From the NCBI GenBank assembly GCA_029747585.1, contig JAPEVF010001232.1, positions 1 through 12,106 of the forward strand: 12,106 nt of DNA. The letters are read 5' to 3'. The DNA comes from Pleurotus djamor (taxonomy: Eukaryota; Basidiomycota; Agaricomycetes; Agaricales; Pleurotaceae). Of the stretch, positions 1-9,320 are shown piece by piece. The position numbers were made by a program, and so were the translations under genes. Under the pieces are notes generated by a model. The model did not search any database. It was not told where the DNA came from and saw nothing but the letters and a program-made list of their open reading frames with translations. The stretch's first letter is position 1, and each line of letters opens with the position of its first letter.

Positions 1-1112
1 GGCCTGTGCGAACTTCTACGGGGCCCGGGCACATTCTAGCGAAGCAACGAGAGAATCAATTGAGCCTATCGCTTTCGCCGAACATAGATCAACTCACGGA
101 CAAATGGGAACAAGGCGCGCCGAAGGGACATGTACCGGCGGGAAGCCTTTATTTTAAAAGCTTCTCTGATGTGGGCGTAGGAGGAAAAGCGGGTGATATG
201 CTGTGTGAGAGCAGCCCCGGATTGGTTGATGGCGAGATGGAGAATGGGGAGAGGCGGCCCAACGTTATTGGTGGCGGTGGAAAGGGCGGCCAAGCAGAAG
301 GGAAGCGCAGCGGTGAGAGGTGGATGTTGTCCAATCGGGGGACTCAGCCCATAGATAAGGTTGCCCGGGGGATGTTGTTGGCAGTGGTCGAACGTTACTG
401 GCTCTGGAGCTCAGTCGCCTCCTCTGGTGAGATGCGAACTTACTCGATCCGGTGCGGTTTCTGACCCCACAATCAAATTGTTACGACACAGACTCAATGA
501 TCGTATAGAGTATCTCGTTGCGTTGATATTTTCCCGTGTTTTTCTTCAAGGGCTCAAGATAGAAAGAATCAAACCTTCATGCACTGTGGCTTGGGACTGA
601 ATCATTTTGCCGTTTGGATCATCACTTGCCTGCCACATAGCTGAACGTTTCCATAATGTGCTACGCTGCACTGAGCAGCCTTCGAGGTACGATCCAGCTT
701 CCGCTCACCTTGTGTCGTCAAGCACGGGGCACAACATGAGGCAGCGATTTACTTCCACGCCCGTTGGGGGAGAAACGCCATCCGCTGTTTATAGCCCGAA
801 ACGTGTTTCTACCGCTTTTGGCCCGTACTGTTCTTCAGGCGTACTGGATGAAGTTTAACAATCAGGGTGTGTGAAGTCCTTGGCTTTACCGTTTGATGCG
901 AGGCTTTGTGGCTGTCAAAAACTACTTACAAAGTGCGTAATTCACCGTTGAACGACACAACAAATGCTATACTTAGGGCTAGCATCCGGGACAGAACATA
1001 TTGTGTTGCACATGGAGGATGGCATTGTCCATTTGACGCGTGGTGGGAAGATGTAATGATGTGTGTTATGACGGTGAGTAAGAAACAGCGATGGAAGCTT
1101 GACTTGCTTACT
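1..1112. other. No gene recognised
   Basis: The longest open run (6-464, plus strand) begins with GTG, has a Gly-rich low-complexity middle and no motif. The minus-strand frames opposite it are equally open. No RNA gene or repeat end was seen. Confidence 0.5.
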
Positions 1113-1142
1113 CGTCCGTGTGGCTCCTAACGGGAGCCGACG
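1113..1142 (+). other. Stem-loop followed by TTTT
   Basis: GGCTCC (1122-1127) pairs with GGAGCC (1133-1138) around a five-base loop, and CGTC (1113-1116) pairs with GACG (1139-1142) across a five-base bulge. Four T follow immediately (1143-1146). In a bacterium this would suggest an intrinsic terminator; in a fungal genome a T-run could end an RNA polymerase III transcript, but no A or B box was seen upstream. Confidence 0.35.
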
Positions 1143-1152
1143 TTTTCTCAGC

Positions 1153-1164
1153 GACACGCGTGTC
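1153..1164. repeat. 12-bp palindrome with ACGCGT core
   Basis: GACACGCGTGTC is its own reverse complement. It lies ten bases after the hairpin at 1113-1142 and shares the CACGCGTG centre with the palindrome at 6361-6372. Confidence 0.4.
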
Positions 1165-2731
1165 TCTTCTCCCAAGTACGATGACGAGAGTGGCCGGTAA
1201 CTTCCTGAGCGCTCCTTGGCTGTCGGTCGGTCATTGTAATGCCGTCTGGTGCGTAGTGTACCCTATTGGAAGCCATAGCGCTGCAATATGATCTACACGA
1301 CGCCTAAGTATAGGATTGGAGTGGGGCTAGAAGCCCGGGTCAGAGAAGGTTGTGGAGGAAACTGATATGGGTGAGACAGAGGAGGTGCTGCAGGGGTTAC
1401 TAGGGGTGATCGAGGTGAGGGTTGATATGAAATCGCCGCACATGTTGCTGAACGCCATTAGAGTCACCGCTAATGCCTCATGTTCAAGACGATCTGAAGA
1501 GGAGGCTCGGTGGGGACAACACGAGGGAATATAGCCCTTTCCTCGGAAAGTATCATCACACCGCTTCCATCATGATGCATGGGTTTGCCTCTGTTGACTC
1601 CGTTGAGTTGACCCCAAACGCCGTAGACTCATGTCTCGAAATGTCTTGCTATTCGTTCGCGTCATCGCGCCTCCAGCGCATAAACCTATCTACATTGATT
1701 TCAGACCCAACTGGCAAAAACTCGATGGTTCGTCGCTTGCCAACTTTCTCATCTCCCAAAGGAAGGTGTAAGCCAAAGTCATCTTATCGTTCAACATTTC
1801 AATTGGGCCTTTCCATAGACGTCCTCCGGTAGACTCGGTATGAAGCATAATGTTTGGCAGGCCACTCCAAGATGCTTGACTTCGAATACTGCATCAGTAC
1901 ATCAGTGTTGCATTTGGTTGTTCCTACTGCCATCGCGGAGAACTCCATTCAGGCGCTTTGCTCTTCAGTAAGCCCTTTGCTTGCTGCTATATCGGCATGG
2001 CACTCGCTGACAGGGTTATACATAGTTCAAGCAACCCGTACCTCTCGCCCCCGCCATAAAATTCTAAGAACATCGTCTCCATCATCGTTATCACTGCTTC
2101 CTGACGCGCGACGTCTGTTATTGACTTAACCGGCAAACCTCGACTCGCGAGTAACTGCCTCGTTCCAGATAAGATACCAAACTTAGGTTTTGGCATCACA
2201 TCCCGAGACATTCGTGTGTTTCTGTGGCGGATACTGCAGCGCTGATCTCCTGTTCATACCATCACCGCTTGATGCCTTAACCCCAGCGTATCCTCTCATA
2301 GTTCCTATCATGCTTTCTCGGCGTCCAAATGCTCTCCCATTTTTGGTAACCTCCCTTGTAAATGTTGTACTCTGATACTCAAAATCTTTGTTTTAGACTT
2401 CTGAAGCTCGGCACTCGGTATGCCCGTTGGGCGCCGCTTGACTCCTCCTGGATGTTGGTGATAATCCGTATCATACGCTTTCCTATGATCTCGTGCCCCG
2501 GTAGGCCACATCCTACACCATCTTTTCATACCTCCATCTCTGATGTTCACAACGACCGGTTCCTTGGAGTGTTTGATTTACTCTAGCGGTGCCCGATATA
2601 CTGCCCTCCATCATACCAATCTCCCGTTGTAGCTTCTTGATCCCACCTTTTTTGGGGATAACGAGCAATACCCACCAAACCCAAACTAGCGCCATCCAAC
2701 TTCATTAAATGGCATCGGCATGGGGTTAATC
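1165..2731. other. No gene recognised; possibly decayed coding sequence
   Basis: Between about 1331 and 2211 several medium frames follow one another on both strands (plus 1331-1534 and 1473-1832; minus 1987-2211) with fairly protein-like composition but repeated stops. No transposase, reverse transcriptase or other motif was found in any frame. An old, broken gene is one reading; chance is another. Confidence 0.35.
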
Positions 2732-2742
2732 TTTTTTTTTTT
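2732..2742. repeat. T11 homopolymer
   Basis: Eleven consecutive T on the plus strand. It could be a poly(A) remnant of a minus-strand retroposed copy or a simple slippage tract; no flanking duplication was found. Confidence 0.6.
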
Positions 2743-3282
2743 CAAGGAGGGAACGATCAACATCAGCATCTCACGGATGGAAGGTGGTCTGCTTCCGAAT
2801 GGGTATGGTATAGTAGGGGCGGTGGAAAATCGTGGGTGGTGGATTGCTCCTTAGAGAGTGTCCGGCGTGTTGAGGACAACCACCACCAACATATGTTCTG
2901 CGCCGCACCCAGGCTGTACGTACGTCGTACGGCTCGTAAGGCGACGACCTCCCATGCCGGTCGTCGCATTCCTGGGAATCCTCATCTTTCCAGAAAGCCC
3001 AAACATAGACGGGCGTATGTCTTGTTCTCCTTCCCAGTGTCCCAAAAACTCAAAACGCCCATTCCTTCGTTCCGACTTGGTACTTCCAGACCCGCCTCTC
3101 AATTTGCGGCACGCGGCGACTTCCACAACACGGAACACCGTTTGAACCCATACACGTACACCAAGAGAACTACTTTAGATTCCTGTAATCACGGATGCAT
3201 TGACCCTAAGTCGTTTCAGGCTGTCCGTTTCCCATGACGCTGTTGGATTAGCTTTGTGTTTAAGGTGATGTAACTTGGGAAA
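2743..3282. other. No gene recognised; open on both strands
   Basis: From about 2851 to 3138 one frame on the minus strand and two on the plus strand stay open for about 95 codons or more together. This reflects a local lack of T/A-rich triplets more than a gene. It contains CGTACG twice one base apart (about 2920-2932). No motif was recognised in any of the translations. Confidence 0.4.
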
Positions 3283-3501
3283 CTAATCTATGAACGCGGG
3301 TGCAGCTAGGCCTGAAATGGCTTTCTCGGATGGGGAGCAGGGAGATGGTAAGATGATGGTAAGCGGTCGAGTCTCATGTACATATGCTGCTGTGTAGAAT
3401 TCATCTAACACATCTACATCTGAGGCAGTAAGAATCAAAGCAGTGGCCGTCCTCCTTGGCTTAATCTTACACTCAAGACTCAAGACTTCGGAATCAAACA
3501 T
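3283..3501 (-). CDS. Unrecognised 72-residue frame (doubtful)
   Basis: A complete ATG-to-TAG frame on the minus strand with reasonable codon use and a balanced composition (a T-A-T-A-L-I-L-T-A-S-D-V-D-V-L-D-E-F stretch, then a Pro/Ser segment P-S-P-C-S-P-S-E). I do not recognise it. The plus strand opposite is also largely open in one frame apart from a single TAG. It may be a remnant of a decayed gene, an exon, or chance; its length alone is no evidence. Confidence 0.1.
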   Translation of the reverse strand: MFDSEVLSLECKIKPRRTATALILTASDVDVLDEFYTAAYVHETRPLTIILPSPCSPSEKAISGLAAPAFID

Positions 3502-4828
3502 GTATCGTCGCGGCGCTCAACCATTCCGCATCGGAGACTAGGAGTGATACTGATATCCAACCTTGGTGGCGTCAAACTATCATACTTTGTAGATACCCAT
3601 CATATCATCGCCATCATTCGTCGTTCGTCAAAAGCACATAGAAGGACTGAAACGGAATATGGCACCCAACGTCCGGGAAACATAACACGGAGACACTCCG
3701 CGCTCGTCCCTTATCCTTCATCATTGGATGGATGGATGCCGAGGCTTCTCTGCGTTACTTATACTTACTTTGATGCGACCCTGGAGATAACGGAAAAAAT
3801 CAGAGACGGGAAGAGATGTGAGTGGACGGAGTCGAGAGGAGTAAAAAGGGGTACGAACATCCAGGAATAGGAACGCTCAGATCGACTCTGCGTTAGGATT
3901 GGATGAACCACCACAAAAAAAACAACTTGAAGTACAAGGGCAATCAACCACTCGAAGGGCATCACCGAAAGCAGGTCTCTCTGCCAATGAAGAGGCGGGC
4001 TTCGCGATCAACTCACGCTACAAAGTGGGTTTCCCCGTCTACTTAACACCTCACCGTTTCTATTTATGTCTTTATGCACTAACGTAAACCCACAAACAGA
4101 ACGTTTGATTTGGAAAGAGAACTTCGTGAATCCCATTCAACCCATCCGGGAAAGCGTTTTCTGCGTCTATGTCATACTACGTCGTAATGGGCGCTACCTC
4201 CTCTGGTATGTAGTAATGATCCTATGTACTTAGTAAGTAAGTAGGCCGGCGAATTCCAGAATATGTGAAGGTGAGGTAATGATGCGTGGACGGTCTTTCC
4301 ATTGGTCGCTCCCTGGCTATTCTAATGTACCCTTGTCTCCGCTGGACCTTGATTGAGTATTCGACGGCCCAATCAACGATCAAACGACGAAGGAAGGTAG
4401 GTTCCACGAAGGTTCAGACGAAAGGAGGAGTCGAAGAGGGGTTTCAGGGGCGATGAGTGGTGTGAGCCTGGAGCATCCTTCAGTGCTTTCCTCGAACCTT
4501 TCTTCGTGAGTCTCCCGGTTCTAAGGTTCTCCGCGATTTGCGAGCTTGGATCCCTTACCCTTCATGACCGACTCAATAATCAATTGACCGGATTCGTTGG
4601 TTTGTCGAGATGAGGGAAAGGTCCGAAGCAGGCGGGGTTGACAAGGTAGGTATTCCATCTTTGCGGCGCGAACATGGTCATTGCTGTGCTGAATTTCGAC
4701 GTACCGCACATCTAATCTACTCGTTTAAGTGTTGACATGAGCAGATATATACATACCAAGGGTCTATGTCTACAGAGAGATTGAGCTCAAGCGAGGACGC
4801 GGTAATTACCCTTCAACGTTAAAACTTC
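3502..4828. other. No gene recognised
   Basis: Frames of up to about 108 codons occur, none with a motif and most without a suitable start. A run of eight A lies near 3912. No RNA gene or mobile-element end was seen. Confidence 0.5.
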
Positions 4829-4842
4829 CCCACACCTGTGGG
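4829..4842. repeat. Short inverted repeat CCCACA/TGTGGG
   Basis: CCCACA and its exact complement TGTGGG are separated by CC. Located eight bases upstream of the CT tract. Could be a factor-binding site; role unknown. Confidence 0.35.
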
Positions 4843-4849
4843 ATTTTCG

Positions 4850-4862
4850 CTCTCTCTCTCTC
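4850..4862. repeat. CT dinucleotide repeat
   Basis: A (CT)6 tract inside a longer pyrimidine-rich stretch that leads up to the foldback. A matching purine-rich stretch lies on the far side (about 5111-5127). Confidence 0.7.
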
Positions 4863-4920
4863 CTCCCCTCTCACAGGACTGTCAAGACACTGCTGTCACA
4901 AATTGACGCTTCACCTTCAG

Positions 4921-5068
4921 CCTCATTTCATCTCGTCTTCATTTCGCCTTCATCTGGCTGTCACTTGCTATACGCGTCATAATCGCTACTTTCCACACAG
5001 CTCTATCAGGTTGAGAAATGATGGAAGTGACAGAATGAAGTAACGGAATGAACAAGGGATGAAGGAGG
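4921..5068. repeat. Long imperfect foldback (inverted repeat)
   Basis: Left-arm segments pair in perfect order with right-arm segments: CTGTCACTT (4958-4966) with AAGTGACAG (5025-5033); CTTCAT (4948-4953) with ATGAAG (5035-5040); TTCATTTCG (4938-4946) with CGGAATGAA (5044-5052, one G-T pair); TTCATC (4927-4932) with GATGAA (5058-5063); CCTC (4921-4924) with GAGG (5065-5068). About 34 of 45 positions pair, around a 58-base loop (4967-5024). The arms are C/T-rich and A/G-rich respectively and contain repeated TTCAT, which raises the odds of chance pairing, but five segments in order is unusual. Possible readings are a small foldback or MITE-like element, a hairpin RNA precursor, or an inverted duplication of a repeat. 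Confidence 0.55.
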
Positions 5069-5084
5069 TAAGTGCCACACAAAG

Positions 5085-5114
5085 AGATGAACAGATGAAC
5101 AGATGAACAGATGA
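5085..5114. repeat. AGATGAAC tandem repeat
   Basis: Three perfect copies of the 8-mer AGATGAAC plus six bases of a fourth. It lies just outside the right arm of the foldback at 4921-5068. Confidence 0.8.
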
Positions 5115-5309
5115 GAAGAGGGAGTGGGTACGGCATCCTTTCCCAAGTCCTTCCAGGTTGAGTCGTGTAGGAAAGTCTACGAAACCACCCCTTGACCCTT
5201 GATGGACCCCCTATTCCCTGTGACGTCTTCGCTTAAATTCCCTTCGACCTTTAGCGTCGTCTTCGATGGTCACGCTACACATCCTCCTCGAGCGCTCGAC
5301 ACTTCTTCC

Positions 5310-5342
5310 AAGTCGCTTGACTCGCGAGACTCTAAGCGACTT
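5310..5342. repeat. Stem-loop with palindromic centre
   Basis: AAGTCGCTT (5310-5318) is exactly complementary to AAGCGACTT (5334-5342). The 15-base interval contains the 8-bp palindrome CTCGCGAG (5321-5328). Seen directly; function unknown. Confidence 0.45.
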
Positions 5343-5510
5343 TCTTCTTATTATCCCATCTGATCCCCCCTCGCCGGGTTTCTACCGTGGAGAGCGGTAA
5401 CTAACTACAGATGACTTCGGGGGTGTCTTAGTCTTTGTATGGACATGGACAACGTATAACGTCTTCCGAGCTCCAGTTAAGCGATCGATAGGCGGACTCG
5501 AGTTACACTG

Positions 5511-5557
5511 CATCATCCATCAGTTTTTCTACATAGAACACCATCATCATCCATCAG
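5511..5557. repeat. 13-bp direct repeat
   Basis: CATCATCCATCAG occurs at 5511-5523 and again at 5545-5557, with 21 bases between the copies. The spacer contains the inverted pair TTCT/AGAA. It may be a trace of an insertion or a slippage product. Confidence 0.4.
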
Positions 5558-5994
5558 CGTAAGTGTCGGTTTACCGAGTACTTCTTCCTTGAGGTTTTTA
5601 CGTTTCCAAACTCACAATGGGGGCACATGACGCTTATGCTATTTGATGGTGGACCGGTAACGCATCGATGATGCATCGACTCGGACTACGGTCTGGGCTA
5701 CTTACTCTAAGGACACACTCACTTGTGCTAAAAACACGAACGTCATCGAGGGCGGCTCCTCGAGCTTGCTGCTTGATCTTAACTTTACCCCGGCCCCTCG
5801 AAGCCTTAAACTCAAGCCTCAAGGCCTCACCACGTAGGTTTCGGTCCTATGCCAGGCGTTATGGAAGAGCCTACCGTACACTGGGATGTTTTCTCCCAGA
5901 CGATCATGATCAACCTCAAACTTCGAGGGTAACAGCATCTCAAGCTTTCTCAAAACACCTGAGCCTTCTGACGCACGCAAAGCTTACATTTCAC

Positions 5995-6042
5995 GCATTC
6001 AAACGTTCACGTTCACGGCATACGGCTGACGGCTGACGGTTC
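5995..6042. repeat. Short tandem cluster GTTCAC / ACGGCTG
   Basis: Two copies of GTTCAC are followed by ACGGCAT and then two tandem copies of ACGGCTG and a partial ACGG. It ends about 15 bases before the N at 6057, which is followed by six T. Confidence 0.5.
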
Positions 6043-6111
6043 GCGATTCGATAATCNTTTTTTAATCTATGTATTATCTCCTCCACCCATCCACCTGTGA
6101 TCTCCATCTCC

Positions 6112-6141
6112 CCATATCTATATCCATATCTATCTCTATAT
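6112..6141. repeat. CCATATCTATAT tandem repeat
   Basis: A 12-mer CCATATCTATAT is followed by CCATATCTATCT (one change) and a partial copy CTATAT. A short A/T-rich minisatellite. Confidence 0.6.
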
Positions 6142-6203
6142 TTGCATCTACACTCGAAGCAGAGGTGCGTGGACGATCACCTTGACAGATTATCCGTCCC
6201 GAA

Positions 6204-6345
6204 GTGACCGAGTTGACCGAGCTACTGCTCCTATAGTAGACAGTGTGGGGTAGTCGGACTCGGTACATGTACTCTATTGAGGAGCATGGATACCCCGATG
6301 AAGACCTTCCAGTGGCTCCTCGATCGTGTACTGTCTACTGTGTAC
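6204..6345. repeat. Interleaved inverted repeats
   Basis: Several complementary pairs overlap. ACCGAGT (6207-6213), CCGA (6217-6220) and CTA (6222-6224) pair in order with TAG, TCGG and ACTCGGT (6251-6264), giving 14 pairs with two bulges. AGTAGACAGT (6235-6244) is exactly complementary to ACTGTCTACT (6330-6339). GCTCCT (6227-6232) pairs with AGGAGC (6280-6285). GTACATGTAC (6263-6272) is a perfect 10-bp palindrome. These folds exclude one another, so the element could switch between shapes if transcribed. No flanking gene is recognised. Confidence 0.45.
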
Positions 6346-6360
6346 ATATTGGGAGATCGA

Positions 6361-6372
6361 CGCACGCGTGCG
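6361..6372. repeat. 12-bp palindrome with ACGCGT core
   Basis: CGCACGCGTGCG is a perfect palindrome. Its central CACGCGTG is shared with the palindrome at 1153-1164. ACGCGT is the core of the Mlu cell-cycle box bound by MBF-type factors in yeasts; function here is only a possibility. Confidence 0.4.
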
Positions 6373-7361
6373 GAAGCTAGGATAAGGTGTAAGTAAGGTA
6401 TATGGATGTCCGCGCCGGGGTATGTGTTCGATCATCCGTGGTACTGGTACTTTGCGGTACGCCTTGTGTCGTTCAACGTCAACGTCCAGACGTTCAAACA
6501 TAGGATGTCTAGCCATACGTCCAATGTCCAATGTCACGTCCACATACAGATTCGTGTCCAATTGCCACCTTCCCCGTCAATCGCCAATTATCGATCCATC
6601 GGCTCGCGAGCTCGTGACCAAGGTAAGGTGGCCTGGCTACGGGTAACGGTAACGCGAAGGACTTGAAGGAAGTGTGTGCTTCGAGATCAACTAAATCGAA
6701 ATCTGATTGATCGTATTGAGTGATCGATAGTAGTTCGAACGTCCAAGCATCAGCGATTGTGATCTACGCGTTCGTGTGCATATGGGATATGTATCGGGCA
6801 AGGAGAAGAATTATAATGACCATCTGGGCGACAATGTATTCCGTACATATGGACCACCGGTGTTAGAGAAGGAATTACAATTGAGCGTAGGTTGCGTTGT
6901 ATTTACTTCCTTGATTTGAGCGGGACGACGGAGAGTCCAATGGCAGAAAGACCCCGGGCCGCTTGTACGCTGAGTGCATACCAGTAAATATCAGAGCTGT
7001 AGAAGGTTGAATATCCCGGAAGACTCGAGCCGTAAACTGAGACAGAGCTCGAGGAAAACCGATGAGGCTACTTGGAAACAACGCGCATGATAAACATGTG
7101 CACTGCACCCCACACCCTCCAACCAGAGTCGCCTAAACGGAGGTCTCAAAACGAACCTGGTATGTTCGTTCTCCCTGACATCGAGAAAACTTGCTGGAAA
7201 AACGCAGTATGCACATCCCCAAGGCGATCAGAGCCTGAGGCGACGGGCACCCGACTTTCCATCATCGATGACCGGAAAACAAGGAATATTTGTCGACTGA
7301 CCCGCCACGCAGGGGCGGGATAGGGGGGATACCCTTATGGAATTCGTGATTTATGATCCGG

Positions 7362-7373
7362 ACGTTATAACGT
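7362..7373. repeat. 12-bp perfect palindrome
   Basis: ACGTTATAACGT is its own reverse complement. It lies just before a small tandem repeat and in no recognisable gene. It could be a dimeric factor site or chance. Confidence 0.4.
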
Positions 7374-7383
7374 ACGTCTTCAA

Positions 7384-7410
7384 CCCTTCCATCTACCCTT
7401 CCATCTACCC
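7384..7410. repeat. 12-bp tandem duplication
   Basis: Two perfect copies of CCCTTCCATCTA followed by CCC. A young-looking duplication in otherwise non-coding sequence. Confidence 0.7.
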
Positions 7411-8814
7411 TCCAAACGTCCAACGTGAAAAGACTTGACGACTATAAGCGTCTATGGGTAAAGGGTTGATATACTCACTTTGGTATACACAACGGTGTTG
7501 GGATTATTTGACCGGGATGTTCGGTACGAAGGTTACGTTTTTATTGTGTTTGATGTACTTTGTGCGTTTGCTTCCCTGGACGTGGATTGGCAGGTCGGTG
7601 AGAAGTTGGGCGTGGGTTTGAGGTACGAGGAGGAAAGGAAGGGTAGTGTCAAGTCGTGAGTTGGTTGGAGCGGCGGCGCTGATTTGAGTTTGGAATTTTT
7701 GATGGAGGGAGTAGCACTTGAGCAGACGTGAGTGAATGGATTTCCGGGTGTGGATATGGTGATTGGTCGTCGGACGCATTGGGCTGAGCAACTTCTACTC
7801 CAAGAGGTATTGCGAAAGGCTGCGATAGGTTGGAGCCGTGGTGGCCGTGGCCGTAGACTTCGGTCGGAGTAGAAATAATTGGCAGAGGAAGGAAAAAGGG
7901 AACGGAAAGGGGCTCGGGGAGCGGGACTCGGGAGAGGCAGATCTCCAAGAACCACCTTTCCAGTTTGAGTTGGTCGATTGGACGTCAGAGGCCTTCAGAT
8001 TATCGAAGCGCCTGTTCAAGTTGACACCGACGATCGATGGTCGACGTCTCGACGTTGAGATGCACTGTGACGCGTGAACGTTTTAGCGCCTGTGCTCCTC
8101 CGCATCAACCATCGCCATGATTCTGAAGCAACTCACATATCCGCGGAGGAGTGCCTGGTTTGATCTGCGCTAAACCCAAATCCTCCGCAACTCTCTCAAC
8201 TTCTGAGCTCGGGAGTCGTGTGTGCACTTGGTACCAAGCTTATCCTGGGTGGTTGTGCTCGACAAGCCTACGGTACGGCATCGTCGACCCTTTGCATCCG
8301 CCGGCGGGTTGTCAGCCTCTCCTCCGACCTAACGTTACCCAACCCAACCAGTGAAAGTCCTGCAAACGGTGGCACGGATGATATGATGCAGCTCAACTCC
8401 TCCCGAAGCTAAACCTCTAAAAGACATCATATCCTCTCACCTCGCGACTTTTTTTCGCACATTCAGGTTCCCTCACTCCGACTCTCCCCTTCATACACTT
8501 CATATCTTCATATGTAAGTATATCACAAACCCGTAAAGTGAATCGAGCTATCGAGCTGTCTCTCTCTGGATCAACGTGGAACACGTGGAATGTGGGTTTC
8601 CCATACCGCCGCCACCTAAAAAAACCCTTCGAATAGAGTAAGTATACCTCTCCCGAACTCACAAAGACCCACACGGAGGACTGGACCTGCTTGCGGCTTC
8701 GCTGTTACTTGCTACTGGTGCCTCAGGCTCTCTCTGTCAACCTACTTTCTTCCTATTGCGTTTCATCTTGGCTTTACCTCTCCTTCCCACCTCCCAACGT
8801 CCAATGAGCGAACA
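7411..8814. other. No gene recognised; several overlapping frames of doubtful value
   Basis: Both strands stay open for up to about 140 codons around 7500-8080, but the minus-strand frames are Pro/Ser-rich low complexity and the plus-strand ones lack motifs. The plus strand holds an ATG-less run at 7462-7656 followed by two GTGAGT sites (7656 and 7728), and an ATG-less run at 7829-8077 ending in D-V-E-M-H-C-D-A. The 8700-8814 part is pyrimidine-rich and may be a leader for the next frame. Confidence 0.35.
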
Positions 8815-9201
8815 ATGAAGCCGACTGTGAACTCTGTTGTGCGACCCTTGCTTAGAGTCAGCCTTTCCGCTCATCTCCATCCCATCGTACTCTATACATA
8901 CCGTGCCATAACTAGAAAGAAAATGTACCGCGGCGTGGAATTTGAACCAACCACTGAAGCATACGCACAGTGTGCTCTAACTAAAACCTCCTTTCGTCGA
9001 TCGTCGATCCCCTCCCTCAAGCTTCCTCCCAAACCATATCTGTCTGCCTCAGCTTCCACTCCGACAGCCTTCGAGTATTTTCGGTGGCTTGATGCTGGGA
9101 ACCCACTCCAATACCTCCAGTGCGAGGAAATGGATATGGATAACGTTATTTCTTTCAGTCTCTCATGCTTTTGCTTTAGTCTCTCTGTCGTCTGTCGTTG
9201 A
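8815..9201 (+). CDS. Unrecognised open frame, possible first exon (doubtful)
   Basis: A complete 128-codon frame from ATG to TGA with mixed, protein-like codon use but no domain, repeat or motif I recognise. In its favour: the ATG has A at -3, and the preceding 100 bases are pyrimidine-rich, as in many fungal leaders. A four-codon upstream frame starting at 8804 ends in a TGA that overlaps this ATG as ATGA, an arrangement seen in termination-reinitiation. Near the end, a TTTCTTTCAG at about 9150-9159 resembles a 3' splice site, so the real reading might leave this frame. Against it: this length is expected by chance in a window of this size. A function cannot be assigned. Confidence 0.15.
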   Translation: MKPTVNSVVRPLLRVSLSAHLHPIVLYTYRAITRKKMYRGVEFEPTTEAYAQCALTKTSFRRSSIPSLKLPPKPYLSASASTPTAFEYFRWLDAGNPLQYLQCEEMDMDNVISFSLSCFCFSLSVVCR

Positions 9202-9307
9202 AGCTAAGGAGGACGAGCAAGACGACAATCTGCTGACTTACGCGCCACAAGCAACAGGTTACAAGAAGGTCGAAGGTTGTTACGAAGGATGTGGATCCCG
9301 CCTGTGA
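9092..9307 (+). CDS. Unrecognised small frame with signal-peptide-like N-terminus (doubtful)
   Basis: A 71-residue frame that overlaps the end of the 8815-9201 frame in another phase. Residues 1-12 end in a basic stretch (A-R-K), followed by about 22 mainly hydrophobic residues from W-I-W-I-T-L-F to a V-E-A that would suit signal peptidase. The remaining roughly 37 residues are acidic at first (K-E-D-E-Q-D-D) and end with two cysteines (G-C-Y-E-G-C-G). This is the outline of a small secreted protein, a common fungal class, but hydrophobic runs arise easily in T-rich DNA. It could equally be a downstream exon of the preceding frame or non-coding. Confidence 0.12.
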   Translation: MLGTHSNTSSARKWIWITLFLSVSHAFALVSLSSVVEAKEDEQDDNLLTYAPQATGYKKVEGCYEGCGSRL

Positions 9308-9320
9308 ATCACCTCCACAT

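Noticed and set aside
6..464. A 152-codon plus-strand frame at the left edge
   Set aside because: It starts with GTG, is Gly-rich low complexity in the middle, and shows no motif. It could be the tail of something outside the window, but nothing supports that.
1331..2550. A decayed retrotransposon or other mobile element
   Set aside because: I looked in all six frames for reverse transcriptase, integrase, transposase and helicase motifs, and for terminal repeats, and found none.
2851..3138. Open frames on both strands around 2851-3237
   Set aside because: Three phases are open together, which points to base composition. None of the translations carries a recognisable motif.
7462..7733. A possible spliced plus-strand gene: 65 open codons followed by GTGAGT at 7656 and again at 7728
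   Set aside because: The acceptor that keeps the frame open would need a 33-base intron, shorter than usual in fungi. The next acceptor (ending 7714) brings an immediate stop, and the frame ends soon after the second intron. No protein family is recognised.
7533..7955. A 140-codon minus-strand frame
   Set aside because: Pro/Ser/Thr-rich low complexity, with two other minus-strand phases open over the same bases. No motif and no credible start context.
7829..8077. An 83-codon plus-strand run that looks protein-like near its end
   Set aside because: No ATG at its start, no motif, and the length is well within chance; the opposite strand is also open.
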